Positions 51,361-59,401 of a DNA stretch of 64,000 nucleotides are shown here, in pieces. The position numbers were made by a program, and so were the translations under genes. The DNA lies in contig DASVQB010000041.1 of NCBI GenBank assembly GCA_036389295.1, forward strand, positions 124,001 through 188,000, in the 5' to 3' direction. The notes under the pieces were generated by a model. The model worked only from the letters and a program-made list of their open reading frames with translations. It made no database searches and was not told the DNA's origin. Each line of letters opens with the position of its first letter. Positions within the stretch are counted from its first letter, which is position 1. The stretch comes from AC-37 sp036389295. Lineage in GTDB: Bacteria > Actinomycetota > Thermoleophilia > Solirubrobacterales > Thermoleophilaceae.

Positions 51361-51396
51361 TTGACAATCATCGATTGAATCGATATATATGTATCG
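51361..51396 (+). promoter_or_regulatory. arsR promoter with overlapping palindromic operators
   Basis: TTGACA (51361-51366) is spaced 17 bases from TATATA (51384-51389). ATCGATT-G-AATCGAT lies between the two boxes. ATCGATA-TATATG-TATCGAT spans the -10 up to the start codon. The -10 ends 7 bases before the ATG, so the transcript should begin at or next to the start codon. This AT-rich island stands out sharply from its surroundings. Confidence 0.85.
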
Positions 51397-51750
51397 ATGG
51401 CTGTCGACCTCGAGCTCGCCCCGAAGCAGAAGCGCTCCGCCGGCGAGCCGTGCTGCCAGCCGGTCGCCTACCCGGACACCGAGCGCGACGACGCCGAGCG
51501 CATGGCCGCCGTCGCCAAGGCGCTCGGCGACCCGATCCGGCTCCAGATCGTCGACGTGCTGCGAAAGCACGCCGGCAAGGTCTGCGTCTGCGAGCTCACC
51601 CCGCTCTTCGACGTGAGCCAGCCGACCGTGTCCCACCACCTCAAGGTCCTGCGCGACGCCGGCGTCGTCGACTCCGAGCGCCGTGGCCTGTGGGCCTACT
51701 ACTACGTCGTCCCCGACTCAGTCGAGGAGCTGACCGCATGGCTGACCTGA
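51397..51750 (+). CDS. arsR: ArsR/SmtB-family metalloid-responsive repressor
   Basis: The 117-residue protein has a winged-helix core (LFDVSQPTVSHHLKVLRDAG) and the metalloid-binding pair Cys63-x-Cys65 in VCVCELTPL at the start of the DNA-reading region. An N-terminal Cys19-Cys20 pair could supply a third thiol ligand for As(III). It should repress its own promoter, whose palindromes overlap the -35/-10 boxes, and release it when arsenite binds. No Shine-Dalgarno precedes the ATG, in line with a leaderless transcript. It overlaps arsM by 13 bases. Confidence 0.93.
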   Translation: MAVDLELAPKQKRSAGEPCCQPVAYPDTERDDAERMAAVAKALGDPIRLQIVDVLRKHAGKVCVCELTPLFDVSQPTVSHHLKVLRDAGVVDSERRGLWAYYYVVPDSVEELTAWLT

Positions 51751-52532
51751 CCGACGTTCGCGAGTCCGTCCGCGACCGCTACGCCGCCGCCGCGCGCGCG
51801 GCCGGCGGGGGCGGCTCCGGCTGCTGCGGCGGCGAGGGCGGCTGCGGCTCGGCCGGCGGGGTCGCCCTGACCGACGAGACCGGCAGGCAGGTCTTCGGCG
51901 ACGCGCTGTACGACGTCGCCGAGGCCGCCGGCGCTCCGGCCGCCGCGGTGGAGGCGTCGCTCGGCTGCGGCGTGCCGACCGCCGTCGCCGACCTCCGCGA
52001 GGGCGACACGGTGCTCGACCTCGGCTCGGGCGCAGGCGCCGACGTGCTGATCTCGGCGCGCCGCGTCGGGCCGACCGGCAGGGCGTACGGCCTCGACATG
52101 ACCGGCGAGATGCTCGAGCTCGCGCGCGCGAACGCAAGGGAGGCGGGCGTCGAGAGCGCCGAGTTCCTCGAGGGCTACATCGAGGAGATCCCGCTCCCGG
52201 ACGCGTCGGTCGACGTCGTGATCTCCAACTGCGTGATCAACCTGTCGGGCGACAAGCCCGCGGCGATCCGCGAGGCCGCGCGCGTGCTGCGGCCCGGCGG
52301 TCGCTTCGCCGTCTCGGACGTGATCGCCGACCCCGACATGGACGAGGAGACGCGCAGCAGCATGGCGCAGTGGACCGGCTGCATCGCCGGGGCGCTCACG
52401 CGCGAGGAGTTCGAGCGGGCGCTCGGCGACGCCGGCCTGGTCGACGTCGAGATCCGCGAGACCCACCGCGTGCACGAGCACGCCGGATCGGCGACCGTCC
52501 GCGCGCGCAAGCCGGACGACGCCGCCGCCTAG
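51738..52532 (+). CDS. arsM: Arsenite S-adenosylmethionine methyltransferase
   Basis: The 264-residue protein has the SAM motif VLDLGSGAGADV and the three cysteines expected of ArsM enzymes, in LGCGVP, ISNCVINL and TGCIAGAL. An extra Cys/Gly-rich patch near the N-terminus (GSGCCGGEGGCGS) may bind arsenite. It methylates As(III) to less retained or volatile species. The start overlaps arsR by 13 bases, so both are made from the arsenite-controlled promoter. No arsenite efflux pump gene is in the window. Confidence 0.93.
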   Translation: MADLTDVRESVRDRYAAAARAAGGGGSGCCGGEGGCGSAGGVALTDETGRQVFGDALYDVAEAAGAPAAAVEASLGCGVPTAVADLREGDTVLDLGSGAGADVLISARRVGPTGRAYGLDMTGEMLELARANAREAGVESAEFLEGYIEEIPLPDASVDVVISNCVINLSGDKPAAIREAARVLRPGGRFAVSDVIADPDMDEETRSSMAQWTGCIAGALTREEFERALGDAGLVDVEIRETHRVHEHAGSATVRARKPDDAAA

Positions 52533-52574
52533 AGCGCCGCGCTCCTGACGGCGCCGGAAGTAGACTCGCGCGGC

Positions 52575-52643
52575 GAGCGATGAGGCTCGCTCTCGCGCCC
52601 CCCGTGCGGAACCGCGGTCGCCCCGGCCGCTGATGGCCTCTAC
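52575..52643 (+). promoter_or_regulatory. Fluoride riboswitch (crcB motif)
   Basis: GAGCGATGAGGCTCGCTC forms the first stem with the conserved AUGAGGC. The motif closes with GCTGATGGCCTCTAC, whose GCCUC can pair with GAGGC as the pseudoknot. The conserved segments match the crcB motif closely. It lies upstream of a fluoride exporter gene, so expression should rise with fluoride. Confidence 0.9.
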
Positions 52644-52670
52644 GACCGTTCACCCGGAGAGGAGGTCACG

Positions 52671-53027
52671 TTGACCGCGGCATGGGTTGTCCTGGCAGGA
52701 GCGGTCGGAGTGCTCGCGCGCTACCTGATCGGCACGTCGATGGGCGTCGACGCGCTTCCGACCGCGACGGTGGCGATCAACGCCGTCGGCTCCGTGCTGC
52801 TGGGACTGGTGGTCGCGGTCGGCCACCACCTCCCGAGCGACCTGCGGGTCGCGCTGGCGGTCGGGCTGCTCGGCGGGTTCACGACGTTCTCGACGTTCTC
52901 GGTCGACGTCTTCATGGACCTCGACGCCGGCCGCGGCGGCGAGGCCCTCGTGTACCTCGCGGCGTCGGTCGTGCTGGGAGTCGGCGGCGCGGCGGCGGGC
53001 TACTTCGCCGGGCGCGCGCTGGTGTAG
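52671..53027 (+). CDS. crcB: Fluoride exporter CrcB/FluC
   Basis: The 118-residue protein has four hydrophobic helices, the conserved Asn in INAVGSVLLG and the phenylalanine-box segment GGFTTFSTFSVD. Fluc channels are dual-topology dimers that let fluoride leave the cell. One gene of normal length is present, consistent with a homodimer. The TTG start at 52671 follows GGAGAGGAGG. The fluoride riboswitch directly upstream confirms the function independently. Confidence 0.96.
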   Translation: MTAAWVVLAGAVGVLARYLIGTSMGVDALPTATVAINAVGSVLLGLVVAVGHHLPSDLRVALAVGLLGGFTTFSTFSVDVFMDLDAGRGGEALVYLAASVVLGVGGAAAGYFAGRALV

Positions 53028-53234
53028 CGCTTCGCGGCGCCGCCCCGCCCTCAGGCCTGCTCGGCGCAGGCTGGCCCGCGCGCTGTCCTCGCGGACGTCC
53101 GGCCACAACCTCCCCGCGAGCTCACTGCGGTTCTCCGCCTCGAGGCGAAGCTCTCCCAGGAGGTGAAGCTGCACCATCCGCCCGGCGAATTACCGCCTCT
53201 AGCAAACCGAAGGTTCCTCTTACGGGGAGACTGA

Positions 53235-53498
53235 ATCGACGCGGTCGTCCGTCACGTCGGCGGCTGGAAGTCCGGCAACCTGGGGGACATAACCCTCCTC
53301 GTTCGTACGCGCGGCCCGCTCAGCTTCCACGACATCGGCGACCAGCACATCGGGGGCGACTCGAAGGAGACCTGGGGCGTACTGATCGGCTACCAGGGCG
53401 AGGCGTTCGTCGGACGATACGAGGGCGGCGGCCAGCTCGCGGTGGTGATCAACGAGTACTACGAGATCCGCCCGAGGAGCGGCGCCGCGGCGGCGTAA
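53235..53498 (+). pseudogene. Coding-like remnant without a start codon
   Basis: After a TGA at 53232-53234, 87 codons stay open and read like protein (RHVGGWKSGNLGDI, HDIGDQHIGGD, TWGVLIGYQGEAFVG). No ATG, GTG or TTG opens the segment at a sensible place. I do not recognise the family. I see no gene in 53028-53230 either. Confidence 0.35.
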
Positions 53499-53805
53499 AC
53501 TATTAGGGGCAGTGGCGCCGAGTGCATCTCGCCGCCCTTCGTCCAGCGCATCGTCTGACGATCGGCGCTCAGGGTGAGCGACCCCCGATCGATGTCCGCC
53601 CCAGAATCGACGGTGGCGCGGCCGGGCGTGGACGGGTCGCGGGAGAAGCGGTGGACCTCGTAGTTGACCACGCTCGGGTAGTACGTATATGTCCAGCGCT
53701 CGCTGATCCAGCCGATCGAGCCGTTCGCTTCAGGACGAGGGCGCCGACGCCCCTGTCCTCGTAGCGGGGGTGAGATTTTGACGGGGATCTGCGACGGTGC
53801 GGCCG
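53459..53805 (-). pseudogene. Coding-like remnant, possibly a truncated gene
   Basis: The minus strand is open from about 53805 to a TAG at 53459. It encodes SIGWISERWTYTYYPSV, then NYEVHRFSRDPSTPGRATVD and SLTLSADRQTMRWTKGGEM. The only ordinary start is a GTG at 53671, in the middle of the conserved-looking part, so the 5' end seems to be missing. It overlaps the plus-strand remnant tail to tail. I see nothing further between 53806 and the tRNA. Confidence 0.35.
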
Positions 53806-53908
53806 CCTACGACAAGCACGAACCGCACGCTGGAGCTGTCGGCGACAGTGGCGCTAGAAACAAACCGACCGCCCCGCGGGCGGTCGGAGAACGTCGGGGA
53901 TGATTCCA

Positions 53909-53982
<74 letters not shown>

Positions 53983-54040
53983 TCGCTACCGAAAGGGTAG
54001 CCACGGTTCGAGCGAGGTGTCAACCGCTGCAGCGAACGCG

Positions 54041-54640
54041 TCAGCCGGCGGCTCGGACGGCCTTCAGCACCGCCTCGTTCGGCGGGTTGTCGCCGGCGTC
54101 GTCGGACAGGTGGGACCAGGAGACCTCGCCCCCGGGCGCGATCACGAGCACGCCGCCCAGCTGCGCGGCGTCGCCCTGGGTGCGCCCCTGGAGCTTGCGG
54201 GTCCGCAGCGAGGTGACGACCCCCTTCGCCATCACGCGCGGACCGAGCAGCTCGTCGAACGTCGCGATCTTCGTACCGGCGGCCCTGTAGGCGGCGCGCT
54301 CGGGGTCGACCAGCACGTGCAGGCCCTCGAGCCCGTGCTGCTCCACGAACGCGGCCGCGTGGCGCGGCGTTCCCTGGCCGATCACGACGAGGCGGGCGCC
54401 CGCGGCCTCGAACTCCTCCCGGTCGCGGTGCAACTGCACCGCGTGCGCGCGGCAGTAGATTCAGCCGTAGTGGCGCAGGAAGACCAGCACCGCCGGGCCG
54501 TCGCGCCAGGAGTCGCCCAGCCGGTGCTCCTCGCCCCGGTGGTCCTGCAGGACCATTCCGGCGAGATCGTCGGCCCGGGCGGGCGCCGCGGTCGACTGCC
54601 GCTCTCCCACCGTCCCGAGCTTTGGGATTCTCGGAGCCAC
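54041..54640 (-). CDS. Peroxiredoxin-like selenoprotein (Sec60-x-x-Cys63)
   Basis: The minus strand is open across 200 codons apart from one TGA (54461-54463). The flanking sequence is AVLVFLRHYG-Sec-IYCRAHAVQL, where family members read FLR-FGCPFCR. The TGA therefore sits at the peroxidatic cysteine position, and Cys63 remains as the resolving or partner residue. Further family features follow (GARLVVIGQGTPRHAAAFVEQH; VLVDPERAAYRAAGT). This is the AhpC/TSA (PRXL2-like) thioredoxin fold; the expected activity is peroxide or disulfide reduction. A stable SECIS-like hairpin follows. The start may be the GTG at 54640 or the one at 54610. It is divergent from ppx. Confidence 0.85.
54424..54443 (-). 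promoter_or_regulatory. Bacterial SECIS element of the peroxiredoxin-like selenoprotein
   Basis: CGCGGTGC-AGTT-GCACCGCG is a perfect 8-bp stem. Its loop begins 25 bases after the TGA and has G at the second position. Distance and loop satisfy the bacterial SECIS rules. The sequence is unrelated to the two AhpD elements. Confidence 0.75.
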
Positions 54641-54663
54641 CGCCGACAGCCTACCCGGCGCGC

Positions 54664-55608
54664 GTGACCGGCAGGCCCGCACGCGTCGCCGTCGTCGACT
54701 TCGGCACGAACTCCACGCGGCTGCTCGTCGCCGACGTCGAAGACGGCCGGGTGACCGAGCTCGACCGCCGCTCGACGGTGACGCGGCTCGGTCAGGGCGT
54801 CGACTCGAGCGGCCTGCTCGCGGCCGAGGCGATCGGCCGAGTGCTCGAGACCGTGGCCGGCTACCGCGCCGCGATCGACGAGCTAGGCGCCGGCCGGACC
54901 GTCGCCGTCGCCACGAGCGCCGTGCGCGACGCCGCGAACCGCGAGGACCTCACCACCCCGCTGCGGGAGCGCTACGGCATCGAGGCCCGCACGATCTCCG
55001 GCGAGGAGGAGGCGCGGCTCACGTTCCTGGGCGCCACGGCGCCGCGGGCGGGCAGCGGCCGCACGATGGTGCTCGACATCGGCGGCGGCAGCACCGAGGT
55101 GGTCGTCGGCCCGGCCGGCGGCGTCCCGGAGTTCCACGTCTCGACCCGCGCCGGCTCGGTCCGCCAGACCGAGCGCCACATCCACGACGATCCGCCGCCG
55201 GCCGACCAGCTCCACGCGCTCCGGACGGAGGTCCGGGCGATCCTCGAGGCGGACGTCCCGAGACCCGTGCGCGACGGGGTCGGCCGGGGGGTGGCGGTGG
55301 CCGGCACCGCGACCTCGCTCGCCGCTATCGACCAGGCCCTCGACCCCTACGACCCGGCCCGGGTCGACGGCTACGAGCTGCGCCGGGACGCCTGCGAGCG
55401 GATGCTCGCCTCGCTGGCGGCGACCCCGCTCGAGAGGCGCCGCCAGGTCGCGGGACTACACCCCGACCGCGCCCCCACGATCGTCGCCGGGGCCGCGATC
55501 CTGGTCGAGGCGATGGCTGCGTTCGACCTCGGCGCGATGGAGACGAGCGAGCCGGACCTGCTCCACGGCGCGGCCCTGACGGCCGCCGCCGAGCCCGGTC
55601 CGGCCTGA
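54664..55608 (+). CDS. Exopolyphosphatase / guanosine pentaphosphatase (Ppx/GppA family)
   Basis: The 314-residue protein has the ASKHA phosphate-binding motifs VVDFGTNSTRLLV at the start and MVLDIGGGSTEVVVG in the middle. TSAVRDAANR and SGEEEARLTFLG are also present. The length fits the short actinobacterial Ppx1-type enzymes without the C-terminal HD domain. It hydrolyses polyphosphate or pppGpp. I choose the GTG at 54664 because the motif begins seven residues later; an upstream ATG would overlap the divergent selenoprotein gene further. Confidence 0.92.
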   Translation: MTGRPARVAVVDFGTNSTRLLVADVEDGRVTELDRRSTVTRLGQGVDSSGLLAAEAIGRVLETVAGYRAAIDELGAGRTVAVATSAVRDAANREDLTTPLRERYGIEARTISGEEEARLTFLGATAPRAGSGRTMVLDIGGGSTEVVVGPAGGVPEFHVSTRAGSVRQTERHIHDDPPPADQLHALRTEVRAILEADVPRPVRDGVGRGVAVAGTATSLAAIDQALDPYDPARVDGYELRRDACERMLASLAATPLERRRQVAGLHPDRAPTIVAGAAILVEAMAAFDLGAMETSEPDLLHGAALTAAAEPGPA

Positions 55609-55680
55609 CCGGCCGGAGCCTGCGGGAATTCGTGGCGCCCCCGCGCCGGTTGTGACTTGCCCCAGCGGGGGGACGCGGTT

Positions 55681-55888
55681 TATACTGCGAGACGTCGGGT
55701 GGGACATCCGCGTGCCGCAAGGCACTCGGGACCCGCCAGGCACATAGGTTCGGGCGAATGCCGCATCACATCGGCGCCTCCCGCCGTCCGGACCGCTCAA
55801 GGCCCTTTCATGGCACGTACCCCTGCCCGTCCTGATGGGGCCGCTTTCCGGGCCGGCTGCATTGATGCAGCCGGCCCGGGTCTTTCTC
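55681..55888 (+). ncRNA. Candidate small RNA or attenuator: promoter, structured leader, terminator
   Basis: In the 447-bp gap between ppx and the ThDP gene, TTGCCC (55657-55662) and TATACT (55681-55686) form a promoter with an 18-base spacer. A hairpin GTGCC-GCAA-GGCAC with a GNRA loop follows near 55709. About 160 bases later comes a strong terminator. No gene on the plus strand follows, so the roughly 195-base transcript would stand alone. It does not match SRP RNA, RNase P, tmRNA or a riboswitch class I know; a 6S-like RNA is conceivable. Confidence 0.4.
55848..55879 (+). terminator. Strong intrinsic terminator-like hairpin
   Basis: A perfect 14-bp stem (55848-55861 with 55866-55879) closes on the tetraloop TTGA and is followed by GTCTTTCTC. 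It would end the candidate RNA. On the other strand it could terminate the ThDP gene transcript. I see nothing recognisable from 55889 to 56055. Confidence 0.75.
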
Positions 55889-56055
55889 GGGCCCGCGAAC
55901 CGTCGCGTGCCGGCGGCCTCGCCCTCGGTTCTCAGCCGCGTCGTCGCGCGGGCGCGCGGCGACGGCCTCATCGGGGGCTGCTGAGCGAGCCTGCGAGCGT
56001 ACCCCGAGGAGGCCGGCGACGCGCGTCCACGCCGGGGTCGAAGGCGAGCCGACGA

Positions 56056-57753
56056 CTAGGCCAGGTTCGACCGCCGCGGGTACGCCACGCTCGGGTCCGT
56101 CAGCACGTTGACGAGCGCCGGCCTGCCGGACGCGAACGCCCGCTCGAGCGCCGAGCGGAGCTCGTCGGGGCGCTCCACCAGCTCGCCGTGGCCGCCCAGG
56201 GCCTCGACGACGCGGTCGTAGCGGAGGCCCGGCTGGAGGTCCGCGGCCATCGAGTACCCGTAGAGGAACTCCATCGGGTGCTTCTCGAGCCCCCAGATGC
56301 CGTTGTTGCCCATCACGCCGACGACGGGAAGGCCGTGGCGGACCATCGTGTCGAAGTCGAGGCCGGCGAAGCCGAACGCTCCGTCGCCGAGCAGGAGGCA
56401 GACCTGCCGGTCCGGGTTGGCGAGCTTCGCCGCGATCGCGAAGCCGGGGCCCGAGCCGAGGCAGCCGTACGGTCCCGGGTCCATCCAACAGCCCGGCGCG
56501 TAGGTCTCGACGACCCGGCCGGCGTAGGAGACGAAGTCGCCGCCGTCCCCGACCACGACGGCGTCGCGGTCGAGCACCTGCGCCAGCTCGCCGTAGACCC
56601 GCATCGGGTGGAGCGGCGCGCGGTCGTCGGCCAGCTCCGCCCGCTCGGCGGCGCGCTTCTCGTCCTCGACGGCCCGAAGCTCCGCGGCCCAGGCCGCCCG
56701 GGCCCCGCCGCCGGCCGCAGCGCCGCCGCCGTCCGCAGCGCCGCCGCCGTCCGCGCCCGCCCGCAGCGCGTCGAGCGTCGCCGCCACCCCGCCGTACAGC
56801 TCCGCCGTCACCTCGCGCGGGTGCGGCCGCGAGGGCGGCGCCGACCCGATCGCCACGATCCGCGTGTCGTCCCCGAACGAGCCGCCGAAGCCGAGCCTGA
56901 AGTCCATCGGCACGCCGACCACCAGCGCCACGTCGGCGCCCCGCAGCGCGGTCCCCCGCGCGCGCGAGAAGAACATGTCGTGGTCGGCCGGCACGCAGCC
57001 CCGGGCGAGCCCGTTCAGGAAGACCGGCACGCCGAGCTCCTCGCAGAGCCGCCGCAGGGCGTCCTCGCCGCGCGCCCAGTACAGCCCGGAGCCGGCCATG
57101 ACCACCGGCCGCTCCGCGCCCGCGAGCAGTGCCGCCGCACGCTCCAGCTCGCCGCCCGCCCCTGCGGCCGGCTCCGCCAGCGGGTCGTGGAGCGCCACGC
57201 CCGAGCCGGAGTCCGGCCCCGCCGGCGCCGCCGGGGCCTCCATGAACACGTGGTCGAGCGGGAAGTCGACGAACGCCGGCCCGGTCGGCGGCTCGCAAGC
57301 AAGCCGCAGCGCCTCGTCGACGAGCCCGGGGATCGCGTCGGTGGACGAGGCGGTCCGCGCCGACTTCGCGAGCGGAGCCACGAACGGGACGTGGTCGATC
57401 TCCTGGAGCGAGCCCATCCCCCAGCGGCCGGCCGGCGCGCGGCCGCCGAGCACCACCATCGGCGACCCGTTCGCCTGCGCCGAGGCCAGCGCGCTCATCC
57501 CGTTCGTGACGCCGGGCCCCGCCGTCAGCGCGCACACGCCGACCGAGCGCGTCGCCTTCGCCCAGCCCTCCGCCGCGAACGCCGCCGACTGCTCGTGCCG
57601 CACGTCCACGACGTCGATCCCCTCGGCCCGGCAGCCGTCGAAGATCGAGAACAGGTGCCCGCCGGACAGCGTGAACAGCTTCGAGACCCCGGCCGCGCGC
57701 AGCCGCTGCGCCACCAGCCGCCCGCCGTGGACGGCCTCGGTCGCGACGGCCAT
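56056..57753 (-). CDS. Thiamine-diphosphate-dependent enzyme (acetolactate-synthase-like family)
   Basis: The 565-residue protein has the three ThDP-enzyme domains. The activating glutamate is in VRHEQSAAFAAEGWAK. The ThDP/Mg motif is GDGAFGFAGLDFDTMVRHGLPVVGVMGNNGIWG, running from GDG to NN. An Ala/Gly insert near 320-340 (GGGAADGGGAA) is unusual. Related proteins are acetolactate synthases, oxalyl-CoA decarboxylases and 2-hydroxyacyl-CoA lyases. No small regulatory subunit is present, so a decarboxylase or lyase is as likely as acetolactate synthesis. The start overlaps the stop of the cyclase gene (TGATG). Confidence 0.88.
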   Translation of the reverse strand: MAVATEAVHGGRLVAQRLRAAGVSKLFTLSGGHLFSIFDGCRAEGIDVVDVRHEQSAAFAAEGWAKATRSVGVCALTAGPGVTNGMSALASAQANGSPMVVLGGRAPAGRWGMGSLQEIDHVPFVAPLAKSARTASSTDAIPGLVDEALRLACEPPTGPAFVDFPLDHVFMEAPAAPAGPDSGSGVALHDPLAEPAAGAGGELERAAALLAGAERPVVMAGSGLYWARGEDALRRLCEELGVPVFLNGLARGCVPADHDMFFSRARGTALRGADVALVVGVPMDFRLGFGGSFGDDTRIVAIGSAPPSRPHPREVTAELYGGVAATLDALRAGADGGGAADGGGAAAGGGARAAWAAELRAVEDEKRAAERAELADDRAPLHPMRVYGELAQVLDRDAVVVGDGGDFVSYAGRVVETYAPGCWMDPGPYGCLGSGPGFAIAAKLANPDRQVCLLLGDGAFGFAGLDFDTMVRHGLPVVGVMGNNGIWGLEKHPMEFLYGYSMAADLQPGLRYDRVVEALGGHGELVERPDELRSALERAFASGRPALVNVLTDPSVAYPRRSNLA

Positions 57754-59330
57754 CAGCCGAGCGAGGCGGCGTCGGCCGCCCGCGCCGGCTCGGGCGCGGG
57801 CAGCGGCTCGGGCGCCTCGAGGTGCGGCGCGTACAGCGTCACCGGCTCCGACTTGCCCTTCAGGGGCAGCGCCCCGCGCGCCTCGACCTCGATCGAGCCG
57901 TCTGTCAGGAGGCACCGGGTCGCCTCGGTCATCAGCACGCGGTCGCCCGTCTCGCGCGTCATGCGCTCCACCCGCGCCGCGACGTTCACCGGGTCGCCGA
58001 TGACCGTGAAGTCGAGCCGCCCCCCGCCGCCGACAGAGCCCGCCGACACCGGCCCCGAGTTGATCCCGATCCCGATCCGCAGGTCGTCGCCGTAGCGCTC
58101 GTCGGTCGCCCGAGCCACCTCGCAGGCCGCGTGGACCGCGCGGTCCGCGTGGTCGGAGAGCCGCTGCGGCGCGCCGAACACCGCGAGGATCCCGTCGCCG
58201 ATGAACTTGTTCGCGTGCCCGCCGTGGCGGGTGAGGATCGGCACCGCCACGCCGAAGAAGTCGTTCAGGTACGCCACCGTCTCGCGCGCGCTCGCGTTCT
58301 CGGCGAACGCCGTGAAGTCGCGGACGTCGACGAACGCGATCGACACCTCGACCTCCTCGCCCTCGAGCAGCGTTCCCTCCTCGAGCACCCGCCGCGCGAC
58401 GTCCGGGGCCACGTAGCTGCCGAACGCCTCGTGCAGTCGCTGGCGCTCCTCGAGCCCGGCCATCATCGCGTTGAAGCTGCTCGCCAGCGACCCGAGCTCG
58501 TCGCCGGAGACGACCGGCGCGCGCGCCGAGAGGTCGCCGTCGCGCACCCGCTCGGTCACGTCGACCAGCTCGCGCACCGGTCCGACGACCGACCGGGTCA
58601 GGAGGAGCGTCAGCTCGAACGACAGCGTGAACGCGACCACCAAGGCGACCAGGACGTCGATCCCGAGGTCCTGGAGCCGGACCTGGTCGTCGGCGCTCGC
58701 GAGCCCGGACACGACCACGCCCGTGATGACGTTGATGACCGGCAGCGCCCCGAGGAGCTTCCATCGCAGCGGCACCCCCGTCCCCGCGCCGGAGAAGCCG
58801 GCCGGCAGGTGGCCCGAGATCTCCTCGAGCGCCGGCCGCATCGCGATCTCCGTGGCGAAGAAGTGCAGCACCGCCGAGTAGGCGACGGCCACGAGCGCGC
58901 CCGCGACCAGGATCGGGAACGAGTACCACGGCAGGTCGAGCTCGAACGTCATGTACGCGGGCGCCGGAAGGGCGACGAACACGATCGGCTGCCACACCTC
59001 GCGGGTCACGAACTCGCGCGGCAGGGCGACCGCGGTGCGCCACGCCTCCGCCGCGCCGCGCTCGCTCCGCGCGCCGTCCAGCCAGTCGAACAGCGGGCCG
59101 AACGCCGGCCGCATCTTCCGGTAGCCCGCGAGGTAGCCGATCGCGACGCAGCCCCAGGTGACCACCACGATGCGGTCGAACTCCACGGTGCTCATGTCCT
59201 GGTAGAGCCCGAAGATCGCGATCGTCGCCGCGCTGATCACAAGCGCGGAGACGACCTCCCACGCGAAGTACGCGGCGAAGTACCGCGAGCCGAGCTTCCG
59301 GTAGGCCCAGCGGGCCAAGCCGAGGATCAT
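57753..59330 (-). CDS. Membrane class III adenylate/guanylate cyclase with HAMP
   Basis: The 525-residue protein has several hydrophobic spans (about 15-245), a HAMP linker (RSVVGPVRELVDVTERVRDGDLSARAP) and a class III cyclase domain (about 325-500). The metal aspartates are in FVDVRDFTAF and IGDGILAVFG, with DFTVIGDPVNVAARVE as the nucleotide-binding segment. It makes cAMP or cGMP at the membrane in response to an unknown cue. It lies between the mce genes and the ThDP gene, all reading the same way, and its stop is fused to the next start. Confidence 0.93.
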   Translation of the reverse strand: MILGLARWAYRKLGSRYFAAYFAWEVVSALVISAATIAIFGLYQDMSTVEFDRIVVVTWGCVAIGYLAGYRKMRPAFGPLFDWLDGARSERGAAEAWRTAVALPREFVTREVWQPIVFVALPAPAYMTFELDLPWYSFPILVAGALVAVAYSAVLHFFATEIAMRPALEEISGHLPAGFSGAGTGVPLRWKLLGALPVINVITGVVVSGLASADDQVRLQDLGIDVLVALVVAFTLSFELTLLLTRSVVGPVRELVDVTERVRDGDLSARAPVVSGDELGSLASSFNAMMAGLEERQRLHEAFGSYVAPDVARRVLEEGTLLEGEEVEVSIAFVDVRDFTAFAENASARETVAYLNDFFGVAVPILTRHGGHANKFIGDGILAVFGAPQRLSDHADRAVHAACEVARATDERYGDDLRIGIGINSGPVSAGSVGGGGRLDFTVIGDPVNVAARVERMTRETGDRVLMTEATRCLLTDGSIEVEARGALPLKGKSEPVTLYAPHLEAPEPLPAPEPARAADAASLG

Positions 59331-59401
59331 CTCGCCTCAGATTGTGACGGACGCGGAGCGCGACGCCGCGGGATCCGCCCCGCGACCGCCGCGGAGGCCC
59401 G

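Noticed and set aside
53232..53234. TGA before the remnant at 53235 as a fourth selenocysteine codon
   Set aside because: No cysteine-containing family motif surrounds it, the upstream frame is not protein-like, and I see no suitable hairpin at the right distance.
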